A stretch of DNA of 64,000 bases from Pseudomonas poae (lineage in GTDB: Bacteria; Pseudomonadota; Gammaproteobacteria; Pseudomonadales; Pseudomonadaceae): positions 5,222,001 through 5,286,000 of the forward strand of contig CP034537.1 in assembly GCA_004000515.1 (NCBI GenBank). The letters run 5' to 3'. Position 1 is the stretch's first letter; each line of letters starts with the position of its first letter. Below, piece after piece: positions 48,309-58,407 of this stretch. The notes below the pieces were generated by a model that searched no databases, had not been told where the DNA came from, and saw only the letters and a list, made by a program, of their open reading frames with translations. Position numbers and translations under genes: made by a program.

Positions 48309-49094
48309 TTAGAAGGCGAGTTTGTAGCCAATGGTCATCAACATGATTGCCAGGCACGGACGCAACACACCGTCCGGGACTTTGCCGGTCATGTGGCTGC
48401 CGAGGTAGATGCCCGGCAACGAACCCATCAGCAAAAAGCCCAACAGGTGCCAATCCATATTCCCCATGCTGGCGTGGCCCAGGCCTGCCACCAGGGTCAG
48501 TGGCACCGCATGGGCGATTTCGGTGCCGACCAGGCGGCGGGTGGCCAGGAACGGGTACAGGATAAACAACGCCACGGTGCCGAGGGCGCCGGCGCCGATG
48601 GAGGTCAACGCGACCATGGTGCCGAGGATCGCACCGGTCACCACGGTCAGCGCATTCAAGTTACGCGGGCTCATGTGGTAGTCATCGCCGGCATGGCGCT
48701 GGGCGAAGGCCAACAGGCTTTTCTTGAACAGGATGGCCAACGCCGTCAGCAGCAACACCACACCGAGGGCTTGCTTGATCACCGCGTTCATGGCGCTGGG
48801 GTCGGTGTGCAGGCTGGCGAGGAACCACAGGGTCAGCAGCACGGCGGGCACGCTGCCCAGGGTCAGCCAGCCGGTGATGGTCCAGTCGATATTCTTGTTC
48901 TTGCTGTGCACCAGCACCCCACCGGACTTGGTGATGGCCGCGTACAGCAGGTCAGTGCCCACGGCGGTGGCCGGGTTGATGCCAAACCACAACAAGATTG
49001 GGGTCATCAACGAGCCCCCACCCACACCGGTCATGCCCACGATAAAACCAACGATCAGGCCCGCAACTACAAAACCAACGTTACCCACATCCAT
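48309..49094 (-). CDS. TauE/SafE family sulfite or sulfonate exporter-like permease
   Basis: A 261-residue inner-membrane protein with about eight hydrophobic segments in two halves. The family start GFIVGMTGVGGGSLMTPIL (first repeat) and ALTSIGAGALGTVALFILYP (second repeat) are the typical TauE signatures. It may export sulfite or transport sulfonates, which suits the neighbouring organosulfur genes, but many family members have other anion substrates. It lacks a strong ribosome binding site in view. It converges on the acyl-CoA dehydrogenase-like gene and is probably monocistronic. Confidence 0.87.
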   Translation of the reverse strand: MDVGNVGFVVAGLIVGFIVGMTGVGGGSLMTPILLWFGINPATAVGTDLLYAAITKSGGVLVHSKNKNIDWTITGWLTLGSVPAVLLTLWFLASLHTDPSAMNAVIKQALGVVLLLTALAILFKKSLLAFAQRHAGDDYHMSPRNLNALTVVTGAILGTMVALTSIGAGALGTVALFILYPFLATRRLVGTEIAHAVPLTLVAGLGHASMGNMDWHLLGFLLMGSLPGIYLGSHMTGKVPDGVLRPCLAIMLMTIGYKLAF

Positions 49095-49185
49095 TACTGC
49101 TACCTGCGGCCTTATAAATTTCTGGCCGCAGGATAGCGATTTTTCTTATAACGACTTATATCAATATGATCTGACTTTATGCCTT

Positions 49186-49956
49186 TTACGTCAGTCGCTG
49201 ACAGACATAGGCCTGGGTCTGATACGGAAACGCCACGGTGTCACGCCCGCGCAACTCCGGGTGGGTATCGATCAGCGCCTGCAATTGCGCGGTAACCGTG
49301 GCTTTTTGCGCCGCCGGCAACGCGGCAATGAAGCTCACCGAGAGAAAGCGATCCATGATCACCTCCTGTGGGCTGCCCACATGGTGATAAGGAAAACACA
49401 TCATTTCAGGGTCGGAAAAATACTGGCCCGTGAAGGCCTCGCGCCAACGCCCGGTATGAAAACGCGGCGTATCACCTTCATAGGGCGTGATGATCTCGGT
49501 GATCGCCGCCACCCACCCCACTGATTCATCACGCACGTTCCACACCAACCCCAGGCGCCCTTCGGGTTTGAGTACGCGGTGGATTTCCGCTAGCGCAGCC
49601 TCGGTGGAGAACCAATGGAAGGCCTGCGCGCAGACCAGTGCATCGGCGCTGGCAGGCGGCAGGGGAATCGCATCGGCGGTGCCCTCAAGCAAGCGCACAT
49701 CCGGCAGCAACCGGGTCAACTGCGCGCCCATCTGCGTCACCGGCTCGACGGCAATCAAGGTCGGCGCCAGGGTGCTGAGCAGGCGGGTGAACTTGCCGGT
49801 GCCAGCCCCCAGGTCGATGACCGTTGATTGCGCATCAATGCGCAGCGTGTCGGTGAGCCAGCCAGTGAGTTGCCGGGGGTAATCCGGTCGGCCTTGGGCG
49901 TAGGTCACGGCCTGGGTCGAGAAACCTTGTTGAGCAGACGTATGAACACCGGTCAT
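49186..49956 (-). CDS. Class I SAM-dependent methyltransferase
   Basis: A 256-residue cytoplasmic protein with a Rossmann methyltransferase core: motif I is VIDLGAGTGKFTRLL (near residue 46), then IAVEPVTQM as motif II, LEGTADAIPLP as motif III and the long-known FHWFSTEAALAEIHRVLKPEG block. It belongs to the UbiE/Methyltransf_11 group whose members modify very different small molecules, so the substrate is open. The ATG at 49956 is preferred over TTG at 49962; GAGAG is eight bases upstream. No operon partner. Confidence 0.87.
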   Translation of the reverse strand: MTGVHTSAQQGFSTQAVTYAQGRPDYPRQLTGWLTDTLRIDAQSTVIDLGAGTGKFTRLLSTLAPTLIAVEPVTQMGAQLTRLLPDVRLLEGTADAIPLPPASADALVCAQAFHWFSTEAALAEIHRVLKPEGRLGLVWNVRDESVGWVAAITEIITPYEGDTPRFHTGRWREAFTGQYFSDPEMMCFPYHHVGSPQEVIMDRFLSVSFIAALPAAQKATVTAQLQALIDTHPELRGRDTVAFPYQTQAYVCQRLT

Positions 49957-50053
49957 TGCCAATCTCTCTTCGGGTAAAGCGGGGGCACAGTGTGCGCCCT
50001 CACAGATTTATTTTCTAATCGGTGCATCCAATCCCGCGCGCGCTGGGTAGTCC

Positions 50054-50081
50054 TTTCAGTCATCCCGCTGTTTTACTGAAA
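50054..50081. promoter_or_regulatory. Inverted repeat before the DUF3455 gene
   Basis: TTTCAGT and ACTGAAA, perfect seven-base arms with 14 bases between, ending a few bases before the ribosome binding site ATGGAG. It could be an operator or an RNA hairpin in the leader. Confidence 0.35.
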
Positions 50082-50094
50082 TGGAGCAACACCC

Positions 50095-50616
50095 ATGAAC
50101 GCTAAAGCACTGTTCTGCCTCACCGCCCTGCTCGCTGCTGCACCCGCAGCGTTTGCCCAGACCGGCTTGCCCGACAACATCAAGGTGCCCGACGGCCACA
50201 AGGTCACACTGGAAACCACCGGCGTCGGCGAAATCACCTACGAATGCCGTGACAAGGCCAACGCCGCTGGCCAGACCGAGTGGACGTTTGTCGGCCCGAA
50301 AGCCGTGTTGAATGACCGCAGCGGCAAGCCAGTAGGCACCTACTTTGGCCCGCCGGCCACCTGGGAGGCCAAGGACGGTTCGAAAATCACCGGTACTCAA
50401 TTGGCCGTGGCGCCGTCTAGCCCGGGCAACCTGCCCTATCAACTGGTCAAGGCCAACCCGGCTGAAGGCAAGGGGGCGATGAGTGGCGTGAGTTATGTCC
50501 AGCGGGTTGCGCTCAAGGGCGGTGTTGCACCGAGCAGCGCCTGCACCGTGGCCGACAAGGGCAAGCAGGAAGTGGTGAAGTACCAGGCCGACTACATCTT
50601 CTGGGCCGCCAACTGA
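50095..50616 (+). CDS. DUF3455 family exported protein
   Basis: A 173-residue protein with a clean signal peptide (LFCLTALLAAAPAAFA, cleavage after AFAQ region near residue 22). The mature part is beta-rich with two cysteines (YECRDK and SSACTV), and the motif VGEITYECRDK is typical of DUF3455. These periplasmic proteins often sit beside an ECF sigma and a RskA-like anti-sigma factor, as here, and are probably among the sigma factor's targets. ATGGAGCAACACCC before the ATG contains the ribosome binding site. Confidence 0.85.
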   Translation: MNAKALFCLTALLAAAPAAFAQTGLPDNIKVPDGHKVTLETTGVGEITYECRDKANAAGQTEWTFVGPKAVLNDRSGKPVGTYFGPPATWEAKDGSKITGTQLAVAPSSPGNLPYQLVKANPAEGKGAMSGVSYVQRVALKGGVAPSSACTVADKGKQEVVKYQADYIFWAAN

Positions 50617-50658
50617 GCAAAGTCGGCTACCCTCCTGTGGTGCGTTGGTCTTTGGGGG

Positions 50659-51177
50659 ATGTGCGTGTTTGATTATGAAGCCTGTTTGCTGGCGTGTGCC
50701 CGTGGCGATCAACAGGCCTTGCGCCGTTTGTATGAGCAGGAAAGCAGCCATCTGCTCGGCGTGGCCTTGCGTATCGCCCGAGACAGGGCCCTGGCCGAAG
50801 ATATCGTGCATGACGCGTTTATCAAGATCTGGCGCGGTGCCGGCAGTTTTGACCCCAGTCGCGGCTCGGCCCGTGGCTGGGTTTTCAGCGTGACTCGCCA
50901 CCTGGCGCTCAACCTTGTGCGCAACGGGTACCGCGAAGTGCCGTTGGACGACCAACACGAACAAGGCGCCACTGACACCTTTGAATTCAGCGCGCGCACC
51001 GGGCAGGTCCACACCTGCCTGGAGCAGCTCGACCCGGCTCGTCGCACGTGCATCCTGCATGCGTATGTCGACGGTTATTCCCACAGCGAAATCGCGTTAA
51101 AACTGGGCACCCCGCTGGGGACCGTCAAAGCCTGGATCAAACGTAGCCTCGCCGCGCTGCGGGAGTGCATGGCATGA
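50659..51177 (+). CDS. ECF-type RNA polymerase sigma factor
   Basis: A 172-residue sigma-70 family factor. Region 2 (RDRALAEDIVHDAFIKIWRG, then RGSARGWVFSVTRHLALNLVR) binds core polymerase and the minus 10 element, and region 4 (DGYSHSEIALKLGTPLGTVK) is the helix-turn-helix for the minus 35 element. The stop overlaps the downstream anti-sigma gene start by ATGA, as in SigK-RskA pairs. The sequence before ATG is GGGGG, so the exact start is slightly uncertain. It lies 42 bases after the DUF3455 gene and all three may be one operon. Confidence 0.92.
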   Translation: MCVFDYEACLLACARGDQQALRRLYEQESSHLLGVALRIARDRALAEDIVHDAFIKIWRGAGSFDPSRGSARGWVFSVTRHLALNLVRNGYREVPLDDQHEQGATDTFEFSARTGQVHTCLEQLDPARRTCILHAYVDGYSHSEIALKLGTPLGTVKAWIKRSLAALRECMA

Positions 51178-51844
51178 GTGAAACACTCGACGAACTGGCC
51201 AGCGAATACGTCTTGGGCACCCTGCCCGCCGAACAACGCAACGAGGTGGAGCAACGCCTCCAGCATGATGCCGAGCTACGTGCAGCGGTGGACGCCTGGG
51301 AACAGCGGCTGTTACCCCTGACCGCGCTGGCCGAACCCGTGCCGCCGTCGGCGCAGCTGTGGTGGCGCATCGAACGCAGCACCGCCAGCGCCCGCAGCAC
51401 TCCCTGGTGGGACCTGCTCGCCGTTTGGCGTGGCCTGGCCGGCGCCGGGCTGCTAACGACACTGGTGCTGGCCGCGCTATTGCTGACCCGTCCACCCACA
51501 ACCGAACCCAGCTTTGTGGTGGTGCTGGTCGCGCCGCAGGACAAGGCGCCCGGCTGGGTGATCCAGGCCAGTAACCATCAGCAGATTCAGTTGATCCCAT
51601 TGGGGTGATGGAAGTCCCGGCCGACAAAGCCTTGCAGTTCTGGACCAAGGGTGATGGCTGGCAGGGACCGGTGTCTCTCGGGTTGGTCAAGCCTGGGCAG
51701 ACGCTGTCGGTGCCGCTGGATAAACTGCCGCCGCTCACGCCGAACCAGTTGTTCGAGCTGACCCTGGAAGACCCGCGCGGCTCACCCACCGGCAAACCCA
51801 CCGGGCCGATCCAGGCCATTGGCCGTGCGGTCAAGGTGCTGTGA
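51174..51844 (+). CDS. RskA-like transmembrane anti-sigma factor (one frameshift)
   Basis: A 223-residue anti-sigma factor. The N-terminal cytoplasmic part (MSETLDELASEYVLGTLP, ZAS-like but without HxxxCxxC) binds the sigma factor. One membrane helix follows (GAGLLTTLVLAALLL, about residues 87-105), then a periplasmic RskA C-terminal domain ending in the typical region QLFELTLEDPRGSPTGKPTG. The G4 run at 51602-51605 is one base short, breaking the frame in the periplasmic domain. Its stop is directly followed by the stop of the convergent sensor kinase. A transmembrane signal, perhaps redox, would release the sigma factor by proteolysis. Confidence 0.9.
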
Positions 51845-53146
51845 TCAACCGACGGTGGGCAACCACACCCGGAAACGCGCACCGCCCAGCGGCGACGCCA
51901 AGGCTGTCAACGTTCCGCCCTGGGCTTCCAGCGCGCGTCGGCTGATGGCCAGGCCCAGGCCGAAACCGCCAGTGGCACGGTCACGGCTGCGATCAAGGCG
52001 GTAGAACGGTTCGAAGATACGCTCGCGCTGATCCAGCGGAATGCCGATACCGTCATCGTCCACCCAGATTTCACACCCCTGGGCGCCGACCTGGACCCCC
52101 ACCTGGATGCGTTTGTCGCAATAACGCGTGGCGTTGCGCAGCAGGTTCTGCAGGGCGCGGGCGGTCAGGCGTGGGTCGAGGCTGAAGCGTTCGACGGCGC
52201 AGTCCAGCGCCACATCGATGACGATCTCGGGGTGTTCCAGTTCATCGTCGACACTGCCGAGCACGCTGTCGATAAACTCATCGAGCACCACTTCCACCCG
52301 CTCTGGCAGCTGCGCCGGGTTTTGCAGGCGGCTGTAAGACAACAACTCCAGCACCAGTTCATCCAACTCGCGAATATGCGCCACCAGGCTTTGCAGGCGC
52401 TCGCGGCTGGCCTGCGGCAAGTCTTCGGACAGCGCCAGCGCCAGGCCGAAATCCAGGCGCGTCAGGGGCGTGCGCAGCTCATGGGACACCGCATTGAGCA
52501 GGTCGCGCTGCTGGTTGAGCAGGGTCTCGATATCGTCGGCCATGGTGTCGAACACCGACGCCAGGCTGCCGATGTTCGAGCTGGGCGGAATCTGCGTGCG
52601 CGCCTCCAGGTTGCCACGGCCCAATTGCGCGGCCGTGCTCTTGAGACGTTCCAGGTCACGCCAATGCGGGCGCAACCACACCAGCAGACACGCGAGCAGC
52701 GCCGCACCGATCAGCACGTTCATCGACCAGTACAACAGGTTCATGTCCAACGGGTCCGGTGGCACGGTCAGCTTGACCACGAACTGCTCGTTGATCGGCG
52801 AACTGATGTCCTCTGCCCACCCCCACTCCCCCAGGCGGATCACCGATTTGCCTTGGGCCAGCAGTTGCTCCTCCTGTGGTGTATAGCTGGCGTCCTGGCG
52901 CAGCAGCAGTTGCACCTTGAGCGGGGCAAAATCCTGGCTCAACTGCTCGGTAACCTGTGACCAGCGCGACACTGGCGCACGCTGGTATTGCTTGACGATC
53001 AGCTTCTGCATGCCCCGCGATTGCTCGACGTTGTAGTCCAGGTAACGGTGTTCAAACAGCTGGATCACCAACTTGGGGATCAGGAAAATCGCCGCACTGT
53101 AGGTGATGATGGTGATCAGGTAGAGGCGCAGCAGTACACGAAACAT
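51845..53146 (-). CDS. Two-component sensor histidine kinase, RstB-like
   Basis: A 433-residue membrane kinase. Two membrane segments (about 5-27 and 143-160) enclose a periplasmic sensor of some 115 residues without a recognised domain. A HAMP-like linker is followed by the H-box SHELRTPLTRLD with the phospho-accepting His, the N-box LLRNATRYCD, the G1 box DDDGIGIP and the G2 box GGFGLGLAI. The layout and the neighbour regulator resemble RstB. Its gene starts 3 bases after the response-regulator stop. The pair is next to, and divergent from, an RND pump and may regulate it. Confidence 0.92.
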   Translation of the reverse strand: MFRVLLRLYLITIITYSAAIFLIPKLVIQLFEHRYLDYNVEQSRGMQKLIVKQYQRAPVSRWSQVTEQLSQDFAPLKVQLLLRQDASYTPQEEQLLAQGKSVIRLGEWGWAEDISSPINEQFVVKLTVPPDPLDMNLLYWSMNVLIGAALLACLLVWLRPHWRDLERLKSTAAQLGRGNLEARTQIPPSSNIGSLASVFDTMADDIETLLNQQRDLLNAVSHELRTPLTRLDFGLALALSEDLPQASRERLQSLVAHIRELDELVLELLSYSRLQNPAQLPERVEVVLDEFIDSVLGSVDDELEHPEIVIDVALDCAVERFSLDPRLTARALQNLLRNATRYCDKRIQVGVQVGAQGCEIWVDDDGIGIPLDQRERIFEPFYRLDRSRDRATGGFGLGLAISRRALEAQGGTLTALASPLGGARFRVWLPTVG

Positions 53147-53149
53147 CGA

Positions 53150-53851
53150 TCAGCATTCCCACTCGGAGCGGCTGAACAGGTAGCCCTTGCCCCACACGGT
53201 CTTGATCTTGCGTGCCTCGCCGGCGTTGTCGTCGAACTTGCGGCGCAGCTTGGAAATGGCCACGTCCACCGAGCGGTCGGTGCCGTTGAACTCGATACCG
53301 CGCAACCGTTGCAGGATCTGGTCGCGGCTGAGCACTTCGCCGGCATGCCGCGCCAGCACCACCAGCAGGTTGTATTCACCGCTGGACAGTTCCACCGGCT
53401 GTTCGCGCCAGGTCACTGTGCGCTCGGACAAGTCGATGCACAGGTTGCCCATGATGATCTGGTCGTTGGCCACCTGAGGTTCGGACAAGCTGCTTCGGCG
53501 CAACAACGTGCGCACCCGCGCCAGCAACACACGCGGCTCGCAAGGTTTGGTGACATAGTCGTCGGCACCCATTTCCAGGCCCAGCACCTGGTCGTGGCTG
53601 TCGTCGCGGGCGGTGAGCATCAGGATCGGCAGGCCAGCCGAATCTGCACGCAATAGACGGCACACCTGCAGGCCGTCGAGCCCCGGCAGCATCAAATCGA
53701 GAATCACCAGGTCCGGCGGGTTGAGCCTCGCGCGTTCGCGAACGTGATCGCCACGGCTGAGCACGCTGACGTGGTAGCCATTGCGTTCCAGATAGCTGGC
53801 AATCAGCTCGGACAGGGCGGCGTCGTCTTCCACCAGGAGGATATTGGGCAT
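53150..53851 (-). CDS. Two-component response regulator, OmpR family (RstA-like)
   Basis: A 233-residue regulator. The receiver domain has the acidic pocket in LLVEDDAA, the phospho-Asp in LVILDLMLPG and the Lys in DDYVTKP. A winged-helix OmpR/PhoB DNA-binding domain follows, with the recognition region GTDRSVDVAISKLRRKF and ending GKGYLFSRSEWEC. The start at 53851 (MPNILLVED) is normal for this family; an upstream ATG at 53875 is less likely. It forms an operon with the downstream kinase. A REPIN lies between it and the RND adaptor gene. Confidence 0.92.
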   Translation of the reverse strand: MPNILLVEDDAALSELIASYLERNGYHVSVLSRGDHVRERARLNPPDLVILDLMLPGLDGLQVCRLLRADSAGLPILMLTARDDSHDQVLGLEMGADDYVTKPCEPRVLLARVRTLLRRSSLSEPQVANDQIIMGNLCIDLSERTVTWREQPVELSSGEYNLLVVLARHAGEVLSRDQILQRLRGIEFNGTDRSVDVAISKLRRKFDDNAGEARKIKTVWGKGYLFSRSEWEC

Positions 53852-53897
53852 GAAGGTGTTTCCAGAAAAATACAATTATTGGCCGTACACAAATCCA

Positions 53898-53975
53898 ATG
53901 TGGGAGCGGGCTTGCTCGCGAATGCGCTGGTTCAGTGAACTATGTATCGACTGAAACACCGCATTCGCGAGCAAT
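53898..53975. repeat. REPIN, one arm truncated, between the response regulator and RND adaptor genes
   Basis: ATGTGGGAGCGGGCTTGCTC with its tip CGCGAATGCG, and the partial inverse CGCATTCGCGAGCAA which stops before the GCCCGCTCCCAC half. A decayed element in a divergent promoter region. Confidence 0.85.
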
Positions 53976-54124
53976 ATCTTTGGTGTTGCAGTTTTTTGTA
54001 AGGATATACATCCTCGGCGCACTATGCGCCGCACCTTACATTTCTTCACACACCACCTACACAGCTTCACAGCACCAAGGCGCAGGTGACTTTAGGATGC
54101 GCCAGTCATTATTGGGATAAGAGC

Positions 54125-55249
54125 ATGTCGAAGAATCTGTTTGCGCCGTTTTGCCTGCTGGCCCTGACCCTCGCCCTCAGCGCTTGCGACAAATCGGCAG
54201 CCCAGGCGCCGGAAGCGCCGCTGGCCAAAGTGCGTATCGAAACCCTGCAAGCCAAGCCTCTGTCCATCAGCAGCGAGCTGAGCGGGCGCATTGCCGCGCC
54301 ACGCATCGCCGAGGTGCGCGCGCGAGTGGCTGGCGTGGTGATGCAACGGGTATTCAAGGAAGGTCATGACGTGAAACAGGGCGACGTGCTGTTTCGTATC
54401 GATCCGGCGCCCTTCAAGGCCGATCTCGACAGCGCCCAAGCCAACCTGAGCAAAGCCGAAGCCAATGCGTTTCAGGCGCGCCTGCAAGAGCAGCGCTACA
54501 GCCAGTTGGTGGAAGACAAGGCCATCAGCGGCCAGGACTACGATAACGCCCGCGCCGCCGTGCGCCAGACCAACGCCGAAGTCGCCGCCAACAAGGCCGC
54601 TGTCGAACGCGCCAAGCTGAACCTGGGCTACGCCACCGTCACCGCGCCGATCTCCGGACGTATTGGCCGTGCGCTGGTGACCGAAGGTGCACTGGTGGGC
54701 CAGAACGAAGCCACCCCGCTGGCAATCATCCAGCAACTGGACCCGATCCACGCGGACCTGACCCAATCCACCCGCGAACTCAACGACCTGCGCCGTGCCT
54801 TTCGCGCTGGCAGCTTGAAACAGGTCGGTCAGGACCAGGCCAAGGCCACGTTGATCCAGGACGACGGCAGCCTGTACCCGCTGCCGGGTAAGTTGTTGTT
54901 CGCCGAGATCAGCGTCGACCCTGGCACTGGCCAGATCATCCTGCGCAGCGAATTCCCCAACCCCGACCTCGACCTGTTGCCTGGCAGCTTTGTGCGGGTA
55001 CGCCTGGAACAAGCGGTCGACAAGCAAGGCATCAGCGTGCCGCAACGCGCCATCACCCGTGACAGCGCGGGTATCCCGATGGTGTTGCTGGTGGACGCCG
55101 ACCAGACCGTGAGCCAGCAACCGGTTGAACTGGGTGCGGTGGTCGAAGACCGCTGGGTGGTCAGCAGCGGCCTGAAAGCCGGTGACCGCATTGTCGTCGA
55201 AGGCCTGCAACATGCGCGCCCCGGTGAAAAAGTCCAGGTAGAGGAATAA
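54125..55249 (+). CDS. RND efflux periplasmic adaptor lipoprotein (AcrA/MexV-like)
   Basis: A 374-residue membrane fusion protein with a lipoprotein signal: CLLALTLALSACDKSAAQ, lipobox LSAC with Cys near residue 20. The lipoyl halves are ARVAGVVMQRVFKEGHDVKQGDVLFRIDP and KLNLGYATVTAPISGRIGR, flanking an alpha hairpin. It bridges the RND pump to an outer-membrane channel. The next gene starts 6 bases later. The start at 54125 was chosen over the in-frame 54086, as the signal peptide begins there. No OprM-like gene follows, so the pump may borrow a channel encoded elsewhere, as MexVW does with OprM in P. aeruginosa. Confidence 0.9.
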   Translation: MSKNLFAPFCLLALTLALSACDKSAAQAPEAPLAKVRIETLQAKPLSISSELSGRIAAPRIAEVRARVAGVVMQRVFKEGHDVKQGDVLFRIDPAPFKADLDSAQANLSKAEANAFQARLQEQRYSQLVEDKAISGQDYDNARAAVRQTNAEVAANKAAVERAKLNLGYATVTAPISGRIGRALVTEGALVGQNEATPLAIIQQLDPIHADLTQSTRELNDLRRAFRAGSLKQVGQDQAKATLIQDDGSLYPLPGKLLFAEISVDPGTGQIILRSEFPNPDLDLLPGSFVRVRLEQAVDKQGISVPQRAITRDSAGIPMVLLVDADQTVSQQPVELGAVVEDRWVVSSGLKAGDRIVVEGLQHARPGEKVQVEE

Positions 55250-55255
55250 CCCGCC

Positions 55256-58200
55256 ATGCCGCAGTTCTTTATTGACCGCCCGATCTTCGCCTGGGTGGTG
55301 GCCCTGTTCATTCTGCTGGCCGGCGCGCTCGCGATCCCGCAATTGCCGGTGGCCCAGTACCCCAACGTTGCACCGCCTAAAGTCGAGATCTATGCGGTGT
55401 ACCCCGGTGCTTCCGCGCAAACCCTGGACGAAAGCGTGGTCAGCCTGATCGAGCAGGAGCTTAATGGCGCCGATCATCTGCTGTATTTCGAATCCCAGAG
55501 CAGCCTGGGTTCCGCGACCATCACTGCTACCTTCCAACCTGGCACAGACCCGGAAATGGCCCAGGTGGACGTGCAAAACCGCCTCAAGGCCGTGGAGCCA
55601 CGCCTGCCCCAGGCCGTGACGCAGCAAGGTTTGCAGGTAGAGAAAGTCTCAGCCGGCTTCCTGTTGCTGGTCACCCTGACCTCCAGTGACGGCAAGCTCG
55701 ATGATGTAGCGCTCAGCGATTACCTGGCGCGCAACGTGATGAACGAACTCAAGCGCCTGGACGGCGTGGGCAAGGCGCAGCTTTACGGTGCCGAACGTGC
55801 GATGCGCATCTGGATCGACCCGCAGAAGCTGATCGGTTTCAACCTCACGCCCGCCGATGTAAACGCTGCCATCAGCGCGCAGAATGCCCAGGTGTCAGCC
55901 GGCAGCATCGGTGATTTGCCGGGCACCAACACCCAGGAAATCACTGCGGCGATCCTGGTCAAGGGCCAGCTCTCGACCCCGGCGGAGTTCGCCGATATCG
56001 TGCTCAAGGCCAACCCCGATGGCTCTACCGTGCGCATCGGCGATGTGGCTCGGGTAGAAATCGGCAGCCAGGAATACCAGTTCTCTACGCGTTTGAATGG
56101 CAAGCCCTCCACTGCTGTCAGCGTGCAATTGGCACCGGGCGCGAATGCGCTGAATACCGCCAACCTGGTGCGGGCGAAGATGGATGAGCTGTCGCGCTAC
56201 TTCCCGGCCAACGTGGAATACAAGATTCCGTACGACACCTCGCCATTCGTGAAGGTCTCGATCACCAAGGTGGTCTACACCCTGCTCGAAGCCATGGCGC
56301 TGGTGTTTGCGGTGATGTTTTTGTTCCTGCAGAACGTGCGCTACACGTTGATCCCCACGCTGGTGGTGCCGATTGCGTTGATGGGCACCTTTGCCACCAT
56401 GTTGCTGCTGGGTTTCTCTATTAACGTGCTGACGATGTTCGGCATGGTGCTGGCCATCGGCATCCTGGTGGACGATGCGATTGTGGTGGTGGAGAACGTC
56501 GAGCGGATCATGGTCACCGAGGGCCTGTCGCCCAAGGACGCGACGAAAAAGGCCATGGGCCAGATCACCGGGGCTATCGTCGGCATCACACTGGTGCTGG
56601 TGGCAGTATTTCTGCCGATGGCGTTCATGCCGGGTTCGGTGGGGTGATCTACCAGCAGTTCTCGCTGTCGATGGCCACTTCGATTCTGTTCTCTGCGTTC
56701 CTGGCGCTGACGTTGACACCGGCACTGTGTGCGACCTTGCTCAAGCCCATCGCCAAGGATGACCACCACGCCAAGGGCGGTTTTTTCGGCTGGTTCAACA
56801 AACGCTTTGAACAGTTCACCGATCGCTACGAAGGCTGGGTCGCCTATGCCCTCAAGCGCAGCGGCCGTTACCTGCTGATCTACCTGGTGCTGCTGGTGGG
56901 GCTGGGACTGATGTTCAGTCGGCTGCCCTCCTCGTTCCTGCCCGTGGAAGACCAGGGTTACACCATTACCGATATCCAGTTGCCGCCTGGCGCCAGCAAG
57001 AACCGCACGGTGCAAGTGGCCGAGCAGATCGAAGCGCATAACGCCGAGGAGCCTGGGGTGGGTGATACCACCATGATCATGGGGTTCAGTTTCTCGGGCT
57101 CCGGGCAAAACGCGGCGCTGGCATTTACCACGCTCAAGGACTGGTCAAAGCGCAGCAGCGAAGATTCGGCTGCCGCCATTGCCGACCGTGCCAACGCTGC
57201 ATTCAGCGAGCTCAAGGATGCGATTGCCTACGCCATTCTGCCGCCACCGGTAGACGGCCTGGGCACTTCGAGTGGTTTCGAGTTTCGCTTGCAAGACCGT
57301 GGCGGCGTCGGCCACGCGGCCTTGATGGCGGCGCGTACCGAATTGCTGGCCGCCGCCGAGAAAAGCCCGATCCTGGCCAACGTGCGCGAAAGCGCCCTGG
57401 CCGAAAGCACCTAAGTACAGTTGGAGGTGGACCGCAAGCAAGCCAACGCACTCGGCGTCTCGTTTGCGGATGTGGGCAACGTGCTGTCGTCGGCCATCGG
57501 CTCGGCCTATATCAACGACTTCCCCAACCAGGGCCGCATGCAGCGGGTGGTGGTACAAGCCGAAGGTGACCAGCGTAGCCAAGTGGCAGACCTGATGAAG
57601 ATTCACGTGCGCAACAACGCCGGAAAAATGGTGCCGTTGTCGGCGTTTGTCGAGGCCAAGTGGACGCAGGGCCCGGCGCAGTTGACGCGCTACAACGGCT
57701 ACCCGGCGATTGCCATCAGCGGCGAAGCGGCGCCAGGCCACAGCACGGGTGAAGCGATGAACGAGATCCAGCGGCTGGTCAGCCAATTGCCGGCGGGGTT
57801 AGGCCAGGAATGGACCGGTTTGTCATTGCAGGAACGTTTGTCCGGCTCCCAGGCGCCGATGCTGTTGGGCTTGTCGCTGCTGATCGTGTTCCTGTGTCTG
57901 GCGGCGCTGTATGAAAGCTGGTCGATCCCTACCTCCGTGTTGCTGGTGGTGCCGCTGGGTGTGCTCGGCGCGGTATTGGCCGTGACCTTGCGCGGTATGC
58001 CCAACGATGTGTTCTTCAAGGTCGGCTTGATCACCATCATCGGCTTGTCGGCGAAAAACGCGATCCTGATCATCGAATTTGCCAAGGACCTGTATGACCA
58101 GGGTGAAGACTTGATGAGCGCTACGTTGAAGGCCGCGCGGTTGCGCTTGCGGCCGATCATCATGACCTCGCTGGCGTTCATCCTCGGCGTGGTGCCACTG

Positions 58201-58347
58201 GCGATTGCCACCGGGGCCAGTTCAGCGAGCCAGCAGGCGATTGGTACGGGGGTGATTGGCGGGATGATCACCGCGACACTGGCGGTGGTGTTTGTGCCGG
58301 TGTTCTTTGTGGTTGTCATGAAGCTGGTCAGGAAAAACCCGAGCTAA
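55256..58347 (+). CDS. RND (HAE1) multidrug efflux transporter, with a frameshift and an in-frame stop
   Basis: A MexW/AcrB-like inner-membrane pump of about 1030 residues. It begins [18 protein letters not shown], a start I associate with MexW-like pumps, and has the proton-relay Asp pair in [17 protein letters not shown] plus the C-terminal [17 protein letters not shown]. Two defects split it: the G4 run at 56641-56644 is one base short, and TAA at 57412-57414 stops the frame near residue 720 in the second periplasmic domain. That TAA stands where CAA (Gln) would be natural, so it could come from a single C to T change. If real, the pump is broken in this strain. The surrounding codons look normal, arguing against old decay. 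Confidence 0.87.
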
Positions 58348-58407
58348 ACTCGCTCCCGCAAGGGTTATGTGTTGCATTCATGATCACTTACAACCGGATA
58401 GGCTATG

